Made by a program: the position numbers and the translations under genes. The notes beneath the pieces were generated by a model. That model saw only the letters and a program-made list of their open reading frames with translations. It searched no databases and was not told the DNA's origin. From positions 2,852,001 through 2,916,000 of the forward strand of contig NZ_CP135971.1 in the NCBI RefSeq assembly GCF_032463525.1: a stretch of DNA of 64,000 bases, in the 5' to 3' direction. Below are positions 1 through 12,000 of the stretch, in pieces; the first letter of the stretch is position 1, and every line of letters begins with the position of its first letter. Origin of the DNA: Pseudomonas sp. DTU_2021_1001937_2_SI_NGA_ILE_001. GTDB lineage: Bacteria; Pseudomonadota; Gammaproteobacteria; Pseudomonadales; Pseudomonadaceae.

Positions 1-3000
1 CAAGGCACGGCGGTCGAGCTTGCCGTTGGTGGTCAGCGGCAAGGCGTCGAGGGCAATCAGGTAGGTCGGCACCATGTAGTCCGGCAGGCTGGCTTGCAAC
101 GCCCCGCGCAGGGTGTCGCGCCAGGCGCCCTGGGCCGCCTCCCCCAGCGGTGCGTCGGTGACCACGTAGCCGAACAGTTGCGCCCCGCTGCCGGCTTTCG
201 TGGCCAGCACCACGGCTTGGCGAACGCCTGGCTGCTCCAGCAGGCGACTTTCGATTTCGCCCAGCTCGATGCGGAAACCGCGAATCTTCACCTGATGATC
301 GATACGCCCGACATAGTCGAACACCCCACCGCCGAGAAAACGCGCCAGGTCCCCACTGCGATACAAACGCGCGCCCGGCTCACCGAACGGATCAGGCACG
401 AAGCGCAGCGCCGTCAGGCCGGGCCGACCGAGATAACCGCGCGCCAGTCCGGCGCGGCCGACGTACAGCTCACCGGTGCACCCTTGCGGGACCGGATGCA
501 GACCGCCATCGAGCAGGTGCCAGCTCATGTCCGGAATCGGCTGGCCGATGGGGCTGCTCGCCTGGCGCTGCGCTGCAGGTGCCAGGTCATGGCATGACAG
601 GGGCCGGTAGGTGACATGCACGGTGGTCTCGGTGATGCCGTACATGTTGACCAGTTGCGGTGCGCGGTCGCCGAAACGCTCGAACCAGGGGGCCAGGCTC
701 CTGACCTCCAGCGCCTCGCCGCCGAAAATGACGTAGCGCAGCGAGGTGGCCCGGCTTTCGGCCTGGCAGGCCACCGCCATCAGTTGCTTGAACGCCGAGG
801 GTGTCTGGTTGAGTACCGTGACCTGCTCGCGCAGCAGCAGCCGGTGGAAATCCTCCGGCGAGCGGCTGGTTTCGTACGGCACGATCACCAGCCGACCACC
901 CTGCAGCAAAGCGCCGAACAGCTCCCAGACGGAAAAATCGAAGGCACAGGAGTGAAACAGGGTCCATACGTCGTGCTCATCGAAGCCGAACCAGGCCTGG
1001 GTCGCGGCGAACAGGCGCAAGACGTTGCCGTGCGGCAGCAGAGTGCCCTTGGGTTGCCCGGTCGAGCCGGAGGTGTAGATGACGTAGGCCAGGTTGTGCG
1101 CCGTCATCGGTACATCGGGGTTGTGGTCCCCTGCCGTGGCCAGGGAGTCATCGTCGTCCAGCAGCAGCGCACGGACCTGCTCGGGCAGCACCAGGCGCTC
1201 GCGCAGCTCGGCTTCGAGCAGCAGCAGATTCACCCCGCTGTCCTGCACCAGGAAGTTCAGGCGCTCGGCGGGCGAATGCGGATCCAGCGGCACATAGGCA
1301 CCGCCGGCCTTGAGAATCGCCAGCAACCCGACGAGCAGTTCCGGCGAGCGCTGCAGGGCGATACCCACCCGGGTCTCGGGGCGCACGCCGAGTTCGATGA
1401 GCCGATGCGCCAGGCGGTTGGCGCGCAGGTTGAGGTCCTGATAGGTCAGCTGCCGGTCGCCGCAGGTCAGCGCCACCGCATCCGGACGGCGGGCCACCTG
1501 CGCCTCGATGACGGCATGCAGGGTGGTGTGGGTGGCGAATTGCGCCGGCTGCGGGTTGCACTGCGCGAGGATCTGCCGCTGCTCGGCTTGGTCGAGCATG
1601 CGCAGTTCGGCGATACGGGTCTGCGGGTCGGCCACCACGGCCTGCAACAGGTAGCGCCAGTGGCGTCCCAGGCGCTCGGCGGTGGCCGCGTCGAACAGGT
1701 CGGTGGCGTAGGTCAGCGACGCCTCCAGGCCGTGCGCCGACTCCCGCGTATCCAGGGTCAGGTCGAACTGCGCGCTGTGGGTGTCCCAGGCCAGCCCTTC
1801 GATGCGCAGCCCGCCAACGCGCTGCCCGGCCGCCGCACCGCTGCCGGCCTGGTGATTGAACATGACCTGAAACAGCGGGTTATGGCTGAGGCTGCGCTCG
1901 GGTTGCAGGGCGTCCACCAGGTGCTCGAACGGCAGGTCCGGGTGCGCCTGGGCGTCACGGGTACGGCGGGCCACCTGCTCCAGCAGTTCACTGAAAGGCT
2001 GTTGGCCGTCCACCTCGGCGCGCAGCACCTGGGTATTGACGAAGAAACCAATCAGCCCCTGTGTTTCAGCGCGGTTGCGGTTGGCCACCGGCACGCCGAC
2101 ACGGATGTCCGGCTGCTGGGTCTGGCGATGCAACAGCACTTGGAACGAGGCCAGCAGCAAGGTGAACAGGGTCACGCCGCTGCGCTGGGCCAGGTGCTTG
2201 AGCCCGGCAGCCAGGTCACTGTCCAGCTCGATCGCCAGCTGCGCGCCGCGAAAGCTCTGCTCGGCAGGGCGCGGGCGGTCGAACGGCAGCTCCAGCACCG
2301 GCTGCTCGCCGGCCAGGGCCTGGGTCCAGTACGCCAATTGGCGTTCCCTTTCGCCCGCTTCCATCACGCGGCGTTGCCAGAGCGCGTAGTCGGCGTACTG
2401 GATCGGCAGCGGCGGCAGCGCCGGCGTGCGGCCCTCGCACTGCCCCTGGTACAGCTCGATCAGTTCGCGAACCATCACCTGCATCGACCAGGCGTCGGAC
2501 ATGACGTGATGCTGGACCATCACCAGCAGGTGATCATCAGGCCCGAGGTCGACCAGCGCGACACGCAGCAGCGGCTGATCGAGCAGTTCGAACGGCTGTG
2601 CGATGGATGCCTCGACCCATTGGCGGATGCGCGCATCATCGGCGGCCTGCAACGCCTCGCGCTGGACCACCAGGCGCGCCTCGGGCAGCACCTGTTGCAC
2701 GGGCTGGTCGCCCTGCATGCGCAGACGAGTGCGCAGGCTCGCATGGCGCGCGCACAGCGCGTCGAAGCTGGCCTGCAGGGCCTCGATGTGCAGTGGCCCG
2801 CGCAAGCGCAGTGCGGTGGGAATGTGATAGGCGCTGCTGTGCGGGTCCATCTGCCAGAGGAACCACTGACGCGCCTGGGCGTAGGACAACGGCACGGCTT
2901 CATCCGTCGTGCACGTCGCCGGGATGGGCAACTGGTCGAAACTCATGCCCTTGTCCTGCAGGCGCTGGAAGAACTGCTTGCGTTGTGCCAGAGGCAACTG

Positions 3001-3045
3001 GACGAAGCGCGTCACCAGGTCCAGCTTCTGTTGGGAATTCATCAT
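1..3045 (-). CDS. Pyoverdine non-ribosomal peptide synthetase, partial (C-A; Thr-type A domain)
   Basis: This is the N-terminal part of an NRPS that continues past the left edge; 1015 codons are visible. It begins MMNSQQKLDL at a TGATG overlap with the stop of the upstream NRPS, so the two are probably translationally coupled. Residues about 45-480 form a condensation domain (HHVMSDAW active-site motif; [16 protein letters not shown] start of the LCL type, fitting an upstream L-residue). Residues about 500-1015 form an adenylation domain with FDFSVWELF (A4), MYGITETTV (A5) and NGKLDRRAL (A10) right at the window edge. My hand alignment gives the specificity code D-F-W-N-I-G-M-V-H, which is the threonine code known from P. 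aeruginosa PvdD. The inferred role is adding Thr to the pyoverdine peptide. Later modules and any terminal thioesterase lie outside the window. Confidence 0.93.
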   Translation of the reverse strand, partial: MMNSQQKLDLVTRFVQLPLAQRKQFFQRLQDKGMSFDQLPIPATCTTDEAVPLSYAQARQWFLWQMDPHSSAYHIPTALRLRGPLHIEALQASFDALCARHASLRTRLRMQGDQPVQQVLPEARLVVQREALQAADDARIRQWVEASIAQPFELLDQPLLRVALVDLGPDDHLLVMVQHHVMSDAWSMQVMVRELIELYQGQCEGRTPALPPLPIQYADYALWQRRVMEAGERERQLAYWTQALAGEQPVLELPFDRPRPAEQSFRGAQLAIELDSDLAAGLKHLAQRSGVTLFTLLLASFQVLLHRQTQQPDIRVGVPVANRNRAETQGLIGFFVNTQVLRAEVDGQQPFSELLEQVARRTRDAQAHPDLPFEHLVDALQPERSLSHNPLFQVMFNHQAGSGAAAGQRVGGLRIEGLAWDTHSAQFDLTLDTRESAHGLEASLTYATDLFDAATAERLGRHWRYLLQAVVADPQTRIAELRMLDQAEQRQILAQCNPQPAQFATHTTLHAVIEAQVARRPDAVALTCGDRQLTYQDLNLRANRLAHRLIELGVRPETRVGIALQRSPELLVGLLAILKAGGAYVPLDPHSPAERLNFLVQDSGVNLLLLEAELRERLVLPEQVRALLLDDDDSLATAGDHNPDVPMTAHNLAYVIYTSGSTGQPKGTLLPHGNVLRLFAATQAWFGFDEHDVWTLFHSCAFDFSVWELFGALLQGGRLVIVPYETSRSPEDFHRLLLREQVTVLNQTPSAFKQLMAVACQAESRATSLRYVIFGGEALEVRSLAPWFERFGDRAPQLVNMYGITETTVHVTYRPLSCHDLAPAAQRQASSPIGQPIPDMSWHLLDGGLHPVPQGCTGELYVGRAGLARGYLGRPGLTALRFVPDPFGEPGARLYRSGDLARFLGGGVFDYVGRIDHQVKIRGFRIELGEIESRLLEQPGVRQAVVLATKAGSGAQLFGYVVTDAPLGEAAQGAWRDTLRGALQASLPDYMVPTYLIALDALPLTTNGKLDRRAL

Positions 3046-6000
3046 CAAACGGCCTCTAGGTCGCTCAGGAAATCTTGAAGTTCGTCGAGGTCCTGCGCAG
3101 ACCCGACATGGATACCCGCCAGCGCCTCGCAGTAGGCCCGCAGGGTGCGCGACTCGAACAGCAAGGCCAGGCCCGGATCGAAGCCCAGGGCCGCGCCCAC
3201 CTTGACGTTGAGTTGCAGGGCCAGCAGCGAGTGGCCGCCCAGTTCGAAGAAGTCGTCGTCCAGGCCCACGCGCGGCAGTTCCAGCACCTGTGCCCACAGT
3301 TCGGCGACCTGCTGCTCCAGGGGGCCGCGTGGCGCCGCGTAGGCCTGCTGGGCCAGGCTGGCATCGGGTGCCGGCAGGGCCTTGCGATCCAGCTTGCCGG
3401 CCGGCGTCACCGGCATCCGGGCCAGGAACAGCAGGTGGTTGGGCACCATGTATTCGGGCAGCTGCTGGCGCAGGAAGGTCTTCAGCCGGGTGCGCTGCGC
3501 AGCCTGTGCGGCAGGATCCGACAGCGTCGCCGAACGCTCGGCCGGCTGCACGTAAGCCACCAGTTGCAAGCCACCGTGGCCCGCTCCAGGTCGCGCCAGC
3601 ACCACCGCTTCGGCCACCTCCGGGTGCTCCAGCAGGCGTGCTTCGATCTCGCCCAGCTCGATGCGGAAGCCACGGATCTTCACCTGGTGGTCGACCCGCC
3701 CGCTGAAGTCCACCACCCCGTCACCCCGCTGGGTGGTCAGGTCGCCGCTGCGGTACAGCCGCCCGCCGCCCGTTTCGCTGCGGTCGAACGGGTCCGGCAC
3801 GAAGCGTTCGGCGGTCAGCGCCGCACGCCCCAGGTAGCCCCGCGCCACGCCCACGCCGCCCAGGTACAGCTCGCCGCTGATGCCCACCGGCAGCAGGTTC
3901 AGCTCACCGTCCAGCACCACCCCGCGCCGCTGCCCCAGCAGCGTGCCGATCGGCGCATAGGCCGCCCCGCACGGCTCGCCGGCAGCCGCCTTCCACAGCA
4001 GCGGGGTAACCACCGTTTCGGTCGGCCCGTAGCCGTTGAAGATGTAGCGCGGGCGCAGCGCCCGCCAGGCCAGCTCGTAGCTGGCCTGCGGCACCGCGTC
4101 GCCGCCGAAGCAGTACACCCGCACCGCCGGCGGATGACCGTCGCGCTCGGCATGCTGCGCCAGCTGGTGCAGGTACACCGGCGGGAACACGCCGATGGTC
4201 ACCCCGTGACGGTGCATCTGTGCGTAGGTGTATTCCGGCGACCACAGCTCGTCGTCGCGGATCAGCACCCGTGCCCCGTTGACCAGCGGGTGCATCCAGC
4301 CTTCGTGGGCACCGTCGAAGGCGAACGACATGAAGTGCAGCTCGCAGTCCGCCGCGCTGGTTTCGTAGCGCTCGCCGGTAGCCAGGGTGTGCATGGCCAG
4401 CGGCCCGTGGGCCACCGCCACGCCCTTGGGCAGGCCAGTGGAGCCGGAGGTGTAGATGATGTACGCGAGGTTCTGCGCGTGCAGCTCGACCGCCGGCGCC
4501 TGGCCCGGCAACCCGTCCAGGTCCAAGCGGTCCAGGGCCAGCACCGCGCCCGCGTCCAGGTCCAGGGCTTGCAGCACGCGGCTGTGGCTCAGCAGCAGCG
4601 CGGCCTGGCTGTCCTGCAGCATGAAGGTCAGGCGCTCGCGCGGGTAGGCGATGTCCAACGGCACGTAGGCACCACCCGCCTTGAGCACCGCCAGGAAAGC
4701 CACCAGGCTCTCCACGCCGCGTGGCAGGGCGATTGCCACCCGCACCTCGGGGCCAATGCCACGCGCCACCAGGGCGTTGGCCAGCTGGTTGGCCTGCTGC
4801 TCCAGCTCGGCGTAGGTCAGTTGCCGCTCGCCGCTGATCACCGCCACCGCCTGTGGGGTGCGCTGTGCCTGGTCGGCAAACAGCTGGTGGACGAAGCGCT
4901 GGCTCGGCCAACGCGCCTCGGTCTGCTCACTGATCGCCAGTACCGCCTGCTGCTGTTCAGCGTCCAGCAGCGCCAGGCTGCCAATGGATTGCCGTGGACC
5001 GGCGAGCATGGCGTCCAGCAGGTTGCTCAGCGCGCAGGCCAGGAGCCGCACGCCCTGGGCGGAGAATGCCTGGCACTGGTAGATGAAATGCAGGCTCAGC
5101 TCGTCGCCGAGGCTCACTGCCAGGGTCATCGGGTAGTTGGTCTGTTCGTGGCTGCTGACGCCGGAGAAGCTCAAGTCGCCGGGCGCCCGCTGCAATGCCT
5201 CGGAAACCGGGTAGTTCTCGAACACCAGAATGCTATCGAACAGGGCTTCACCGCCCTGCCCGGCCCAGCGCTGGATCTCGTAGAGCGGCGTGTGCTCGTG
5301 CTCGCGCAGGGCCAGGTTCAGGCCCTGTACGTCTTGCAACCACTGCTCGACGGACTGCTCGGGACGCGGCGTGGCGATCACCGGCAGGGTGTTGATGAAC
5401 AGCCCGATCTGCTCCTCGATACCCGGCAGGTCGGCCGGGCGCCCGGCCACCGTGGCGCCGAAAGCGACGCTGGCTTGCCCGGTGAAGCGTTGCAACAGCA
5501 GCAGCCAGGCCGCCTGCACCAGGGTATTGACGGTGACCTTGTGCTGCCGGGCGAACTCGCCCAAGCGTCGGGTGCGCGCGGCGTCCAGCACGCACTCATG
5601 GCTGCCACGTCCGTTGGGACGCACGGCGACGGACTCGTCGCCCTGCGCCAGGCTGGGCTGCGCCAGCCGGGTCGGCTCGGCCAGGTCGGCGAGCCTGGCA
5701 CGCCAGAAGCGCTGGCTGGCCGCCGCGTCCTGCGCCTGCAGCCAGGCAATGTAGTCGCGGTAGCGCCCGCCCGCCGCCTGCGGCGTCTGCCCGGCGTAGC
5801 GCTGCAGCACCTCGGCCAGCAGGCGCGCATTGCTCCAGCCGTCCATGAGAATGTGATGGCTGGTGTAGATCAGGTGATGGCTCTGCTCGCCGGTACGCAC
5901 CACCAGCAGACGCAACAGCGGCGCCTGCGCCAGATCGAAGCCGCGCACCCGCTCGGCATCGGCCAGGGCCGCCAGGGCGGCCTGCCGTTCAGGCTTGCCC

Positions 6001-9000
6001 CGCCAGTCCTGCTCGCTGTACGGCAGGGCGACATGCTGATGAATGAGCTGCAACGGCTCGCCCATCGGCCCGGCCAGGATGAAAGCGCTGCGCAGCACGT
6101 CATGAGCGGCCAGGGTCGCCTCCCAGGCGGCCTTGAAGCGCTGGCTGTCCAAACCCTGCACATCGACGCGCATCTGGTTGACGTAGTCGCCACCGCCCTG
6201 CTCCAGCAGGGTGTGGAACAGCATGCCCTGTTGCATGGGCGACAGCGGATAGATGTCCTGCAGGTGCGCAGCAGGCACCGGCAGGGCATCCAGCTGGCGC
6301 TGGTCGAGGTTCACCAAGGGGAAGTCGGACGGCGTCACGCCACGCGCCTGAGCATCGCAGCAGTGGCGCACCAGCGCCTCCAGCTCTTCGGCATAAGCGT
6401 CCGCCAAGTGCTGGATCGTGGCGCTGTCGAACATCTCGCGGCTGAAGGTCCAGCTCAGGCTCAGGGCACCGCCGTACACATGGCCGTTGACGGTAAGCCA
6501 GTTGCCCAGCGGCGCATGGCCGTCGTGCTCGCGGCCCCGGGCTTCGCTGGCCGGCGCGAACAGGGCGTCTGCGGCATCGAAACTGCTGTCGAAACGGCCC
6601 AGGTAGTTGAAGGTGATACGCGGCACCGGCAGGGCAGCCAGCGCTTGCCGCGTCTCGGCCGTGCCCATGTAGCGCAGCACGCCAAAGCCCAACCCTTTGC
6701 CGGGTACTGCACGCAGCTGTTCCTTGACCGCCTTGATCGAGTCGTCCAGCCCGGCCGACGGCGTCAGCTGCACCGGATACAGGCTGGTGAACCAGCCCAC
6801 GGTGCGGCTCAGGTCGATGTCTTCGAACAGCTCTTCACGGCCATGTCCCTCCAGCTCGACCAGCAGCGAGGCGCTGCCGGTCCAACGCGTCACGACCCGC
6901 GCCAGAGCGGTCAGCAGCAGGTCGTTGACCTGGGTGCGATAGGCCGCCGGCGCCTCTTGCAGCAGGCGACGCGTGTTCAGTGCATCGAGTCGGCTTTCCA
7001 GCGTCACTGCCAGGTCTTCGCGCAGTGCGCCGTGTGGGTTGGCGCACGGCAGCGCGGTGTCCTGGTCACGCAGTACGGCCTGCCAATAGGGCAGCTCGGC
7101 CAGCCAGGCGCTGTGCTCGTGCAGGCGCTGGCCCCAGGCCTGCACGGAGCTGGTGCGGGCGGGCAACGTCGCGGCCTGCCCGGCTTCGATCTGCCGGTAG
7201 GCCTGTTGCAAGTCCTCCAGCAGGATGCGCCAGGACACGCCATCCACCACCAGGTGATGGACCACCAGCAGCAGACGCTGGCTGCCATCGGCGAGGTCGG
7301 CCAGCAGCGCACGCAACAGTGGGCCGTCGCGCAGGTCGAGGCTGCCCTGGGCTTCATCGCACAGCACTTCGAGGATCTCGTCATCCGCCACTTGCATGCG
7401 CCAGGTCAGCGGCTGCGCAGCGCTGTCGCGATAGTGGGCCTGCCACTGCCCGTCGTGGCATTCGAAGGCCATGCGCAGGCTGTCATGCCGGGCGACCAGC
7501 GCCTGCAGTGCCGCCTCCAGGCAGCGGGCATCCAGCGCCGTGGCAGGCCGCAGCAGCAGCGACTGGTTCCAGCGCTGGCGCTGCGGCATGTCCTGTTCGA
7601 AGAACGCCTGCTGCACCGGCAGCAGCAACGCCTGGCCGACGGGCGCCTGCGCGGCCGGACTGGCCGCGTCATCCTGCACCGCCACGCTGGCCAGGCTGGC
7701 GATGGTCTGGTGCTGGAACAGATGCTTGGCGGTGAAGCGCAGGCCGGCCTGCCGCGCGCGGCTGACCACCTGGATGGAGGTAATCGAATCACCGCCCAGT
7801 TCGAAGAAGTTGTCTGCCACGCCGACCCGTTCGAGCTTGAGCACATCGGCCCAGATCTGCGCCAGGCAACGCTCCCGGTCATTGCCTGGCGACTGGTAGG
7901 TAACCTGCGCGACGCTGGCGTCAGGGGCTGGCAGCCGCTGGCGATCGAGCTTGCCATTGAGGGTCAGCGGCAGGCTGTCGAGCAGCAGGATGTGCGCCGG
8001 CACCATGTAGTCCGGCAGGCCGGCCTTGAGCCCGGCGCGCAGGCTGTCGCGCCAGGCGGCCTGGGCCTGCGGGTCGGCCAGCAACCCGGTGGCCTCGGGC
8101 ACCACATAGCCCACCAGCTGCTTGCTGCCGCCGGTCTCCAGCGCCAGCACCACGGCGTGGCGTACACCGGGCTGTTGCTGCAGCAGCGACTCGACCTCAC
8201 CCAGTTCGATACGGAAGCCGCGAATCTTCACCTGATGGTCGATACGGCCACGGTATTCCAGCACGCCCTGTGCATCGAAGCGCGCCAGGTCGCCGCTGCG
8301 GTAGAGTCGGCCACCCCCTGTGGTACTGCTGTCGAAGGGGTCGGGAATGAACCGCTCGGCGGTGAGTGCCGGACGGTTGAAGTAACCCCGCGCCAGGCAG
8401 GCCGGGCCACCGATCAGCAGCTCGCTCTCGACGCCCACCGGAGCCTGTTGCAGGCCCTGGTCACAGACCTGCACACGGCGCCCGCCCAGCGGCTTGCCGA
8501 TCGGCATGTTGCCCTGCGCCAGGCTGCCCGCGTCGACCTCGGCGCAGTCGAACACCGTGGTCACCACGGTCGCCTCGGTGGGCCCGTAGGTATTGAGCAG
8601 GCGTACATGGCCCAGCCCCGACGCCAGCCAGTCGCTCAAGCCTTCCGGCGGCAGCGCTTCGCCGCCGACATGCACCTGGCGCAGGCTCGGGCAGGCGCCG
8701 GCTGGCCAGCGTTCGGCGGCCAACAGGCGCCAGTAGGCGGTCGGCAGGTCCGCCACGGTCACGCCGTGGGCTTCGATGCGCTCCCGGAGGGTGGCGATGT
8801 CCCAGACTTCCTGACCGCGCATCACCACCTGGGCGCCGTGGCAAAGCGCCGGGTACAACTGTTCGACGAAACCGTCGAAGCTCACCGTGGCGAACTGCAG
8901 CACTCGGTCTTGCGGCGACAGCCGCGAGTAATCGGCGGCCACCTGGCTGAACGCGGCCAGCTCGGCGTGGGCGATAGCCACGCCCTTGGGCCGGCCGGTG

Positions 9001-12000
9001 CTGCCAGAGGTGTAGATCACGTAGGCCAGGCTGGTCGGCAGCAGCGGCGTGGCGAGGTCGCTGTCGGGGTAGCCGGACCACTGCGGGTCGCCGACTTCCA
9101 GCACCGCGCAGTCCGGCGCCAACGGCAGGCGTTCGCGCAGGCCAGCCTGGGTCAGCAGTACTCGAATACCGCTGTCATCGAGCATGTAGGCCAGGCGCTC
9201 GCGCGGGTAGTCCGGGTCCAGCGGCACGTAAGCACCGCCGGCCTTGAGCACCGCCAGCAGCGCCACGATCAATTGCAGGTCCCGTTCCAGGGCGATGCCG
9301 ACCCGCACTTCCGGCCCCACGCCGCGCTCGCGCAGGGCATGCGCCAGGCGGTTGGCGCGGCGCTCGAGTTCGCCATAGCTCAGGCGCTGCTCGCCGAGCA
9401 CCAGGGCGATGGTATCGGGGCGCTCACGCGCCTGACGGGCGAACTGCAGGTGCACCGCCAGTGGCGCATCGGCCCGCTGCCAGGCCGGATTCCAGTCCTG
9501 CGACATGCGCTGCGCGTCGCTGGCCGGCAGAATCGGCAGCTCGCCCACGGCCTGCTCGACGTCTTCGGCCAGGCCATGCAAGGCCTGCAACCAGTGTTCG
9601 GCCAAGGCCTGGATGCGCGGCGCCAAGAACAGATCGGTGGCGTAGGTGAACGAGGCCGTTACCCCGTTGCTGCGCTCCAGGGTGTCGAGCGCCAGGTCGA
9701 ACTGGGCGGTGCGCTCGCCGAGTTCGATCTCTTCGGCGCGCACGCCCTGCACGGCATCAGTGCCGATCTGCTCGCCCACGTCGCGCAGATGGTTGTACAT
9801 CACCTGGAACAGCGGGTTGTGACCCAGCGCCCGCTCGGGCTTGAGCGCGTCGACCACCGCATCGAACGGCACGTCCTTGTTGGCCTGGGCCTGCAAGGTG
9901 GTTTCCCTGACCGCCGCCAGCAGCGCGTCGCCACGCTGTGCCGGGTCGATGGTGATACGCGCCACCAGGGTGTTGACGAAAAAGCCGATCAGGCCTTCCA
10001 GTTCCTCGCGGTTGCGGTTGGTGACCGGTATGCCGACATTGACCTTGTCCTGTCCGCTGTGACGGGCCAGCACCAGGGCGAAGCCGGCGAGGAATACATG
10101 AAACAGCGTGGCATTGGCTTGCACGGCGCGTTGTCGCAGGCGCGCCGTAAGGGCCGCGGGCAGGTGCAGGTCGATGCGCGCGCCACGGTAGCTCTGCACC
10201 GGCGGGCGCGGATGGTCGCTGGGCAGGGCCAGCACGCTGAAGTCATCTTCCAGCGCGCGGCGCCAGTAGGCCAGTTGCTGCTCGGCCAGGCCGTCGGCCA
10301 GGCGCTGGCGTTGCCAGGCGGCGTAGTCGGCGTATTGCACCGCCAAGGCCGGCGTGGCCTCGGTGCGCTGGGCGGCATGGGCGTTGTAGACGGCAGCCAG
10401 CTCACGGACCATCACGCTCATCGACCAGCCGTCGGACACGATGTGATGCAGCACCAGGCACAGCACATGCGCCTGCGCAGCCGTCTTGAACAGGGTGATG
10501 CGCAGCAGCGGGCCGTGTTCCAGATCGAAGGGCTGGCCGACCTGCTCCTGGATCCGCGCGTCGAGGGCACTGTCGTCAGCCCCCAGCAGGTCGACGAAAT
10601 CAATTTCGATACCGCTGGCCGGCAGGATGCGCTGCCAGGGCTGGCCGTCACGCTCGACGAACACACTGCGCAGGGTTTCATGCCGCGCCAGCAGGGCATC
10701 GAAGGTCGCCTGCAGGGCCTGGCGATCCAGCTCGCCGTGCAGGCGCACCGCCAGGGGCGTGTTGTACGCCGTGCTTGCCGGGTTGAGCTTCCAGAACAAC
10801 CACTGCCGATGCTGGGCGTGCGACACCGGCAGCGGCTGGCTGCGATCCACCGGCCTGATGCTGTCGTCCTGCACCGCCTCGACCGCCGCCAGCGCCTGAC
10901 AGAAGCCTTCCAGGTCGGCGCTGTCGAAAAGCGCCCGCAACGGCACCTCCAGATGCAGCTGCCGGCGCAGCCGCGACACCACCTGGGTGGCCAGCAGGGA
11001 GTGGCCGCCCAGGGCAAAGAAATTGTCGTCCAGGCCGACCCGCTCGACCCGCAGGACCGCGGCCCAGATGGCCGCCACGCTGATTTGCAGCGGGGTCTGC
11101 GCGGCGCGGTGGCTGGCCTGCATATGCATCGGTGCCGGCAAGGCCCGGACATCCAGCTTGCCGTTGGCGGTCACCGGCAGACGCTCCAGCACCTGCCAGT
11201 GCAACGGCAGCTGATGCTCGGCCAGCGCGTGCCGCAGCGCCTCGCGCACGCACAGCACCAGGCCCTGGCGCGCCGTGTCGTCCGCCAGCGCACCGCTCGG
11301 CACCAGCCAGGCCGCCAGGTATCGGTCACCCTCCTCGCCCAATACGCGAACCACAGCCTGCGCGATACCCGGCACCTGCAGGATGTGCTGTTCGATCTCG
11401 GCCAATTCGATGCGGTGGCCGCGAATCTTCACCTGGCCATCCATGCGCCCACCGAACGCCAGCAGACCGTCGGAATTACGCCGCACCCAGTCGCCCGAGC
11501 GGTACAGGCGCGCGCCCGCCGCCCCGTACGGATCGGGCACGAAGCGCTCGGCGGTCAACGCCGCACGGCCCAGATAACCGCGCGCCAGGGTCGTGCCACC
11601 GATGTACAGCTCGCCCCGAGCAGGGCCGGGCACCGATTGCAGGCAGGCGTCGAGCACGTGCACGCTGACGCCGGGCAGCGGGCTGCCGAGCAGCGGCTGG
11701 CCGTGCAATTCATGGGTGAGCACGCCGACCGTGGTTTCCGTCGGGCCGTAGTGATTGATCACGCGCAGGGCCGGTGCCAGTTCGGCGATCCGCTTCAGCA
11801 GCGCCGCCGGACAGGCTTCACCGCCGAGTACCAGGCAGCGCCCTGGCAAGGCCGCCGCACCGGCGGCGAGCATCGCCTGCAGGTGCGAAGGCACCATCTT
11901 CACCGCATCGATGGCGTGCTGCTGCAGGTAGGCAGCGAACCCCTCGGCGTCCAGCACGCGGTCCTTGTCCAGCAGGTGCAGGGTCTTGCCGTGGCACAAC

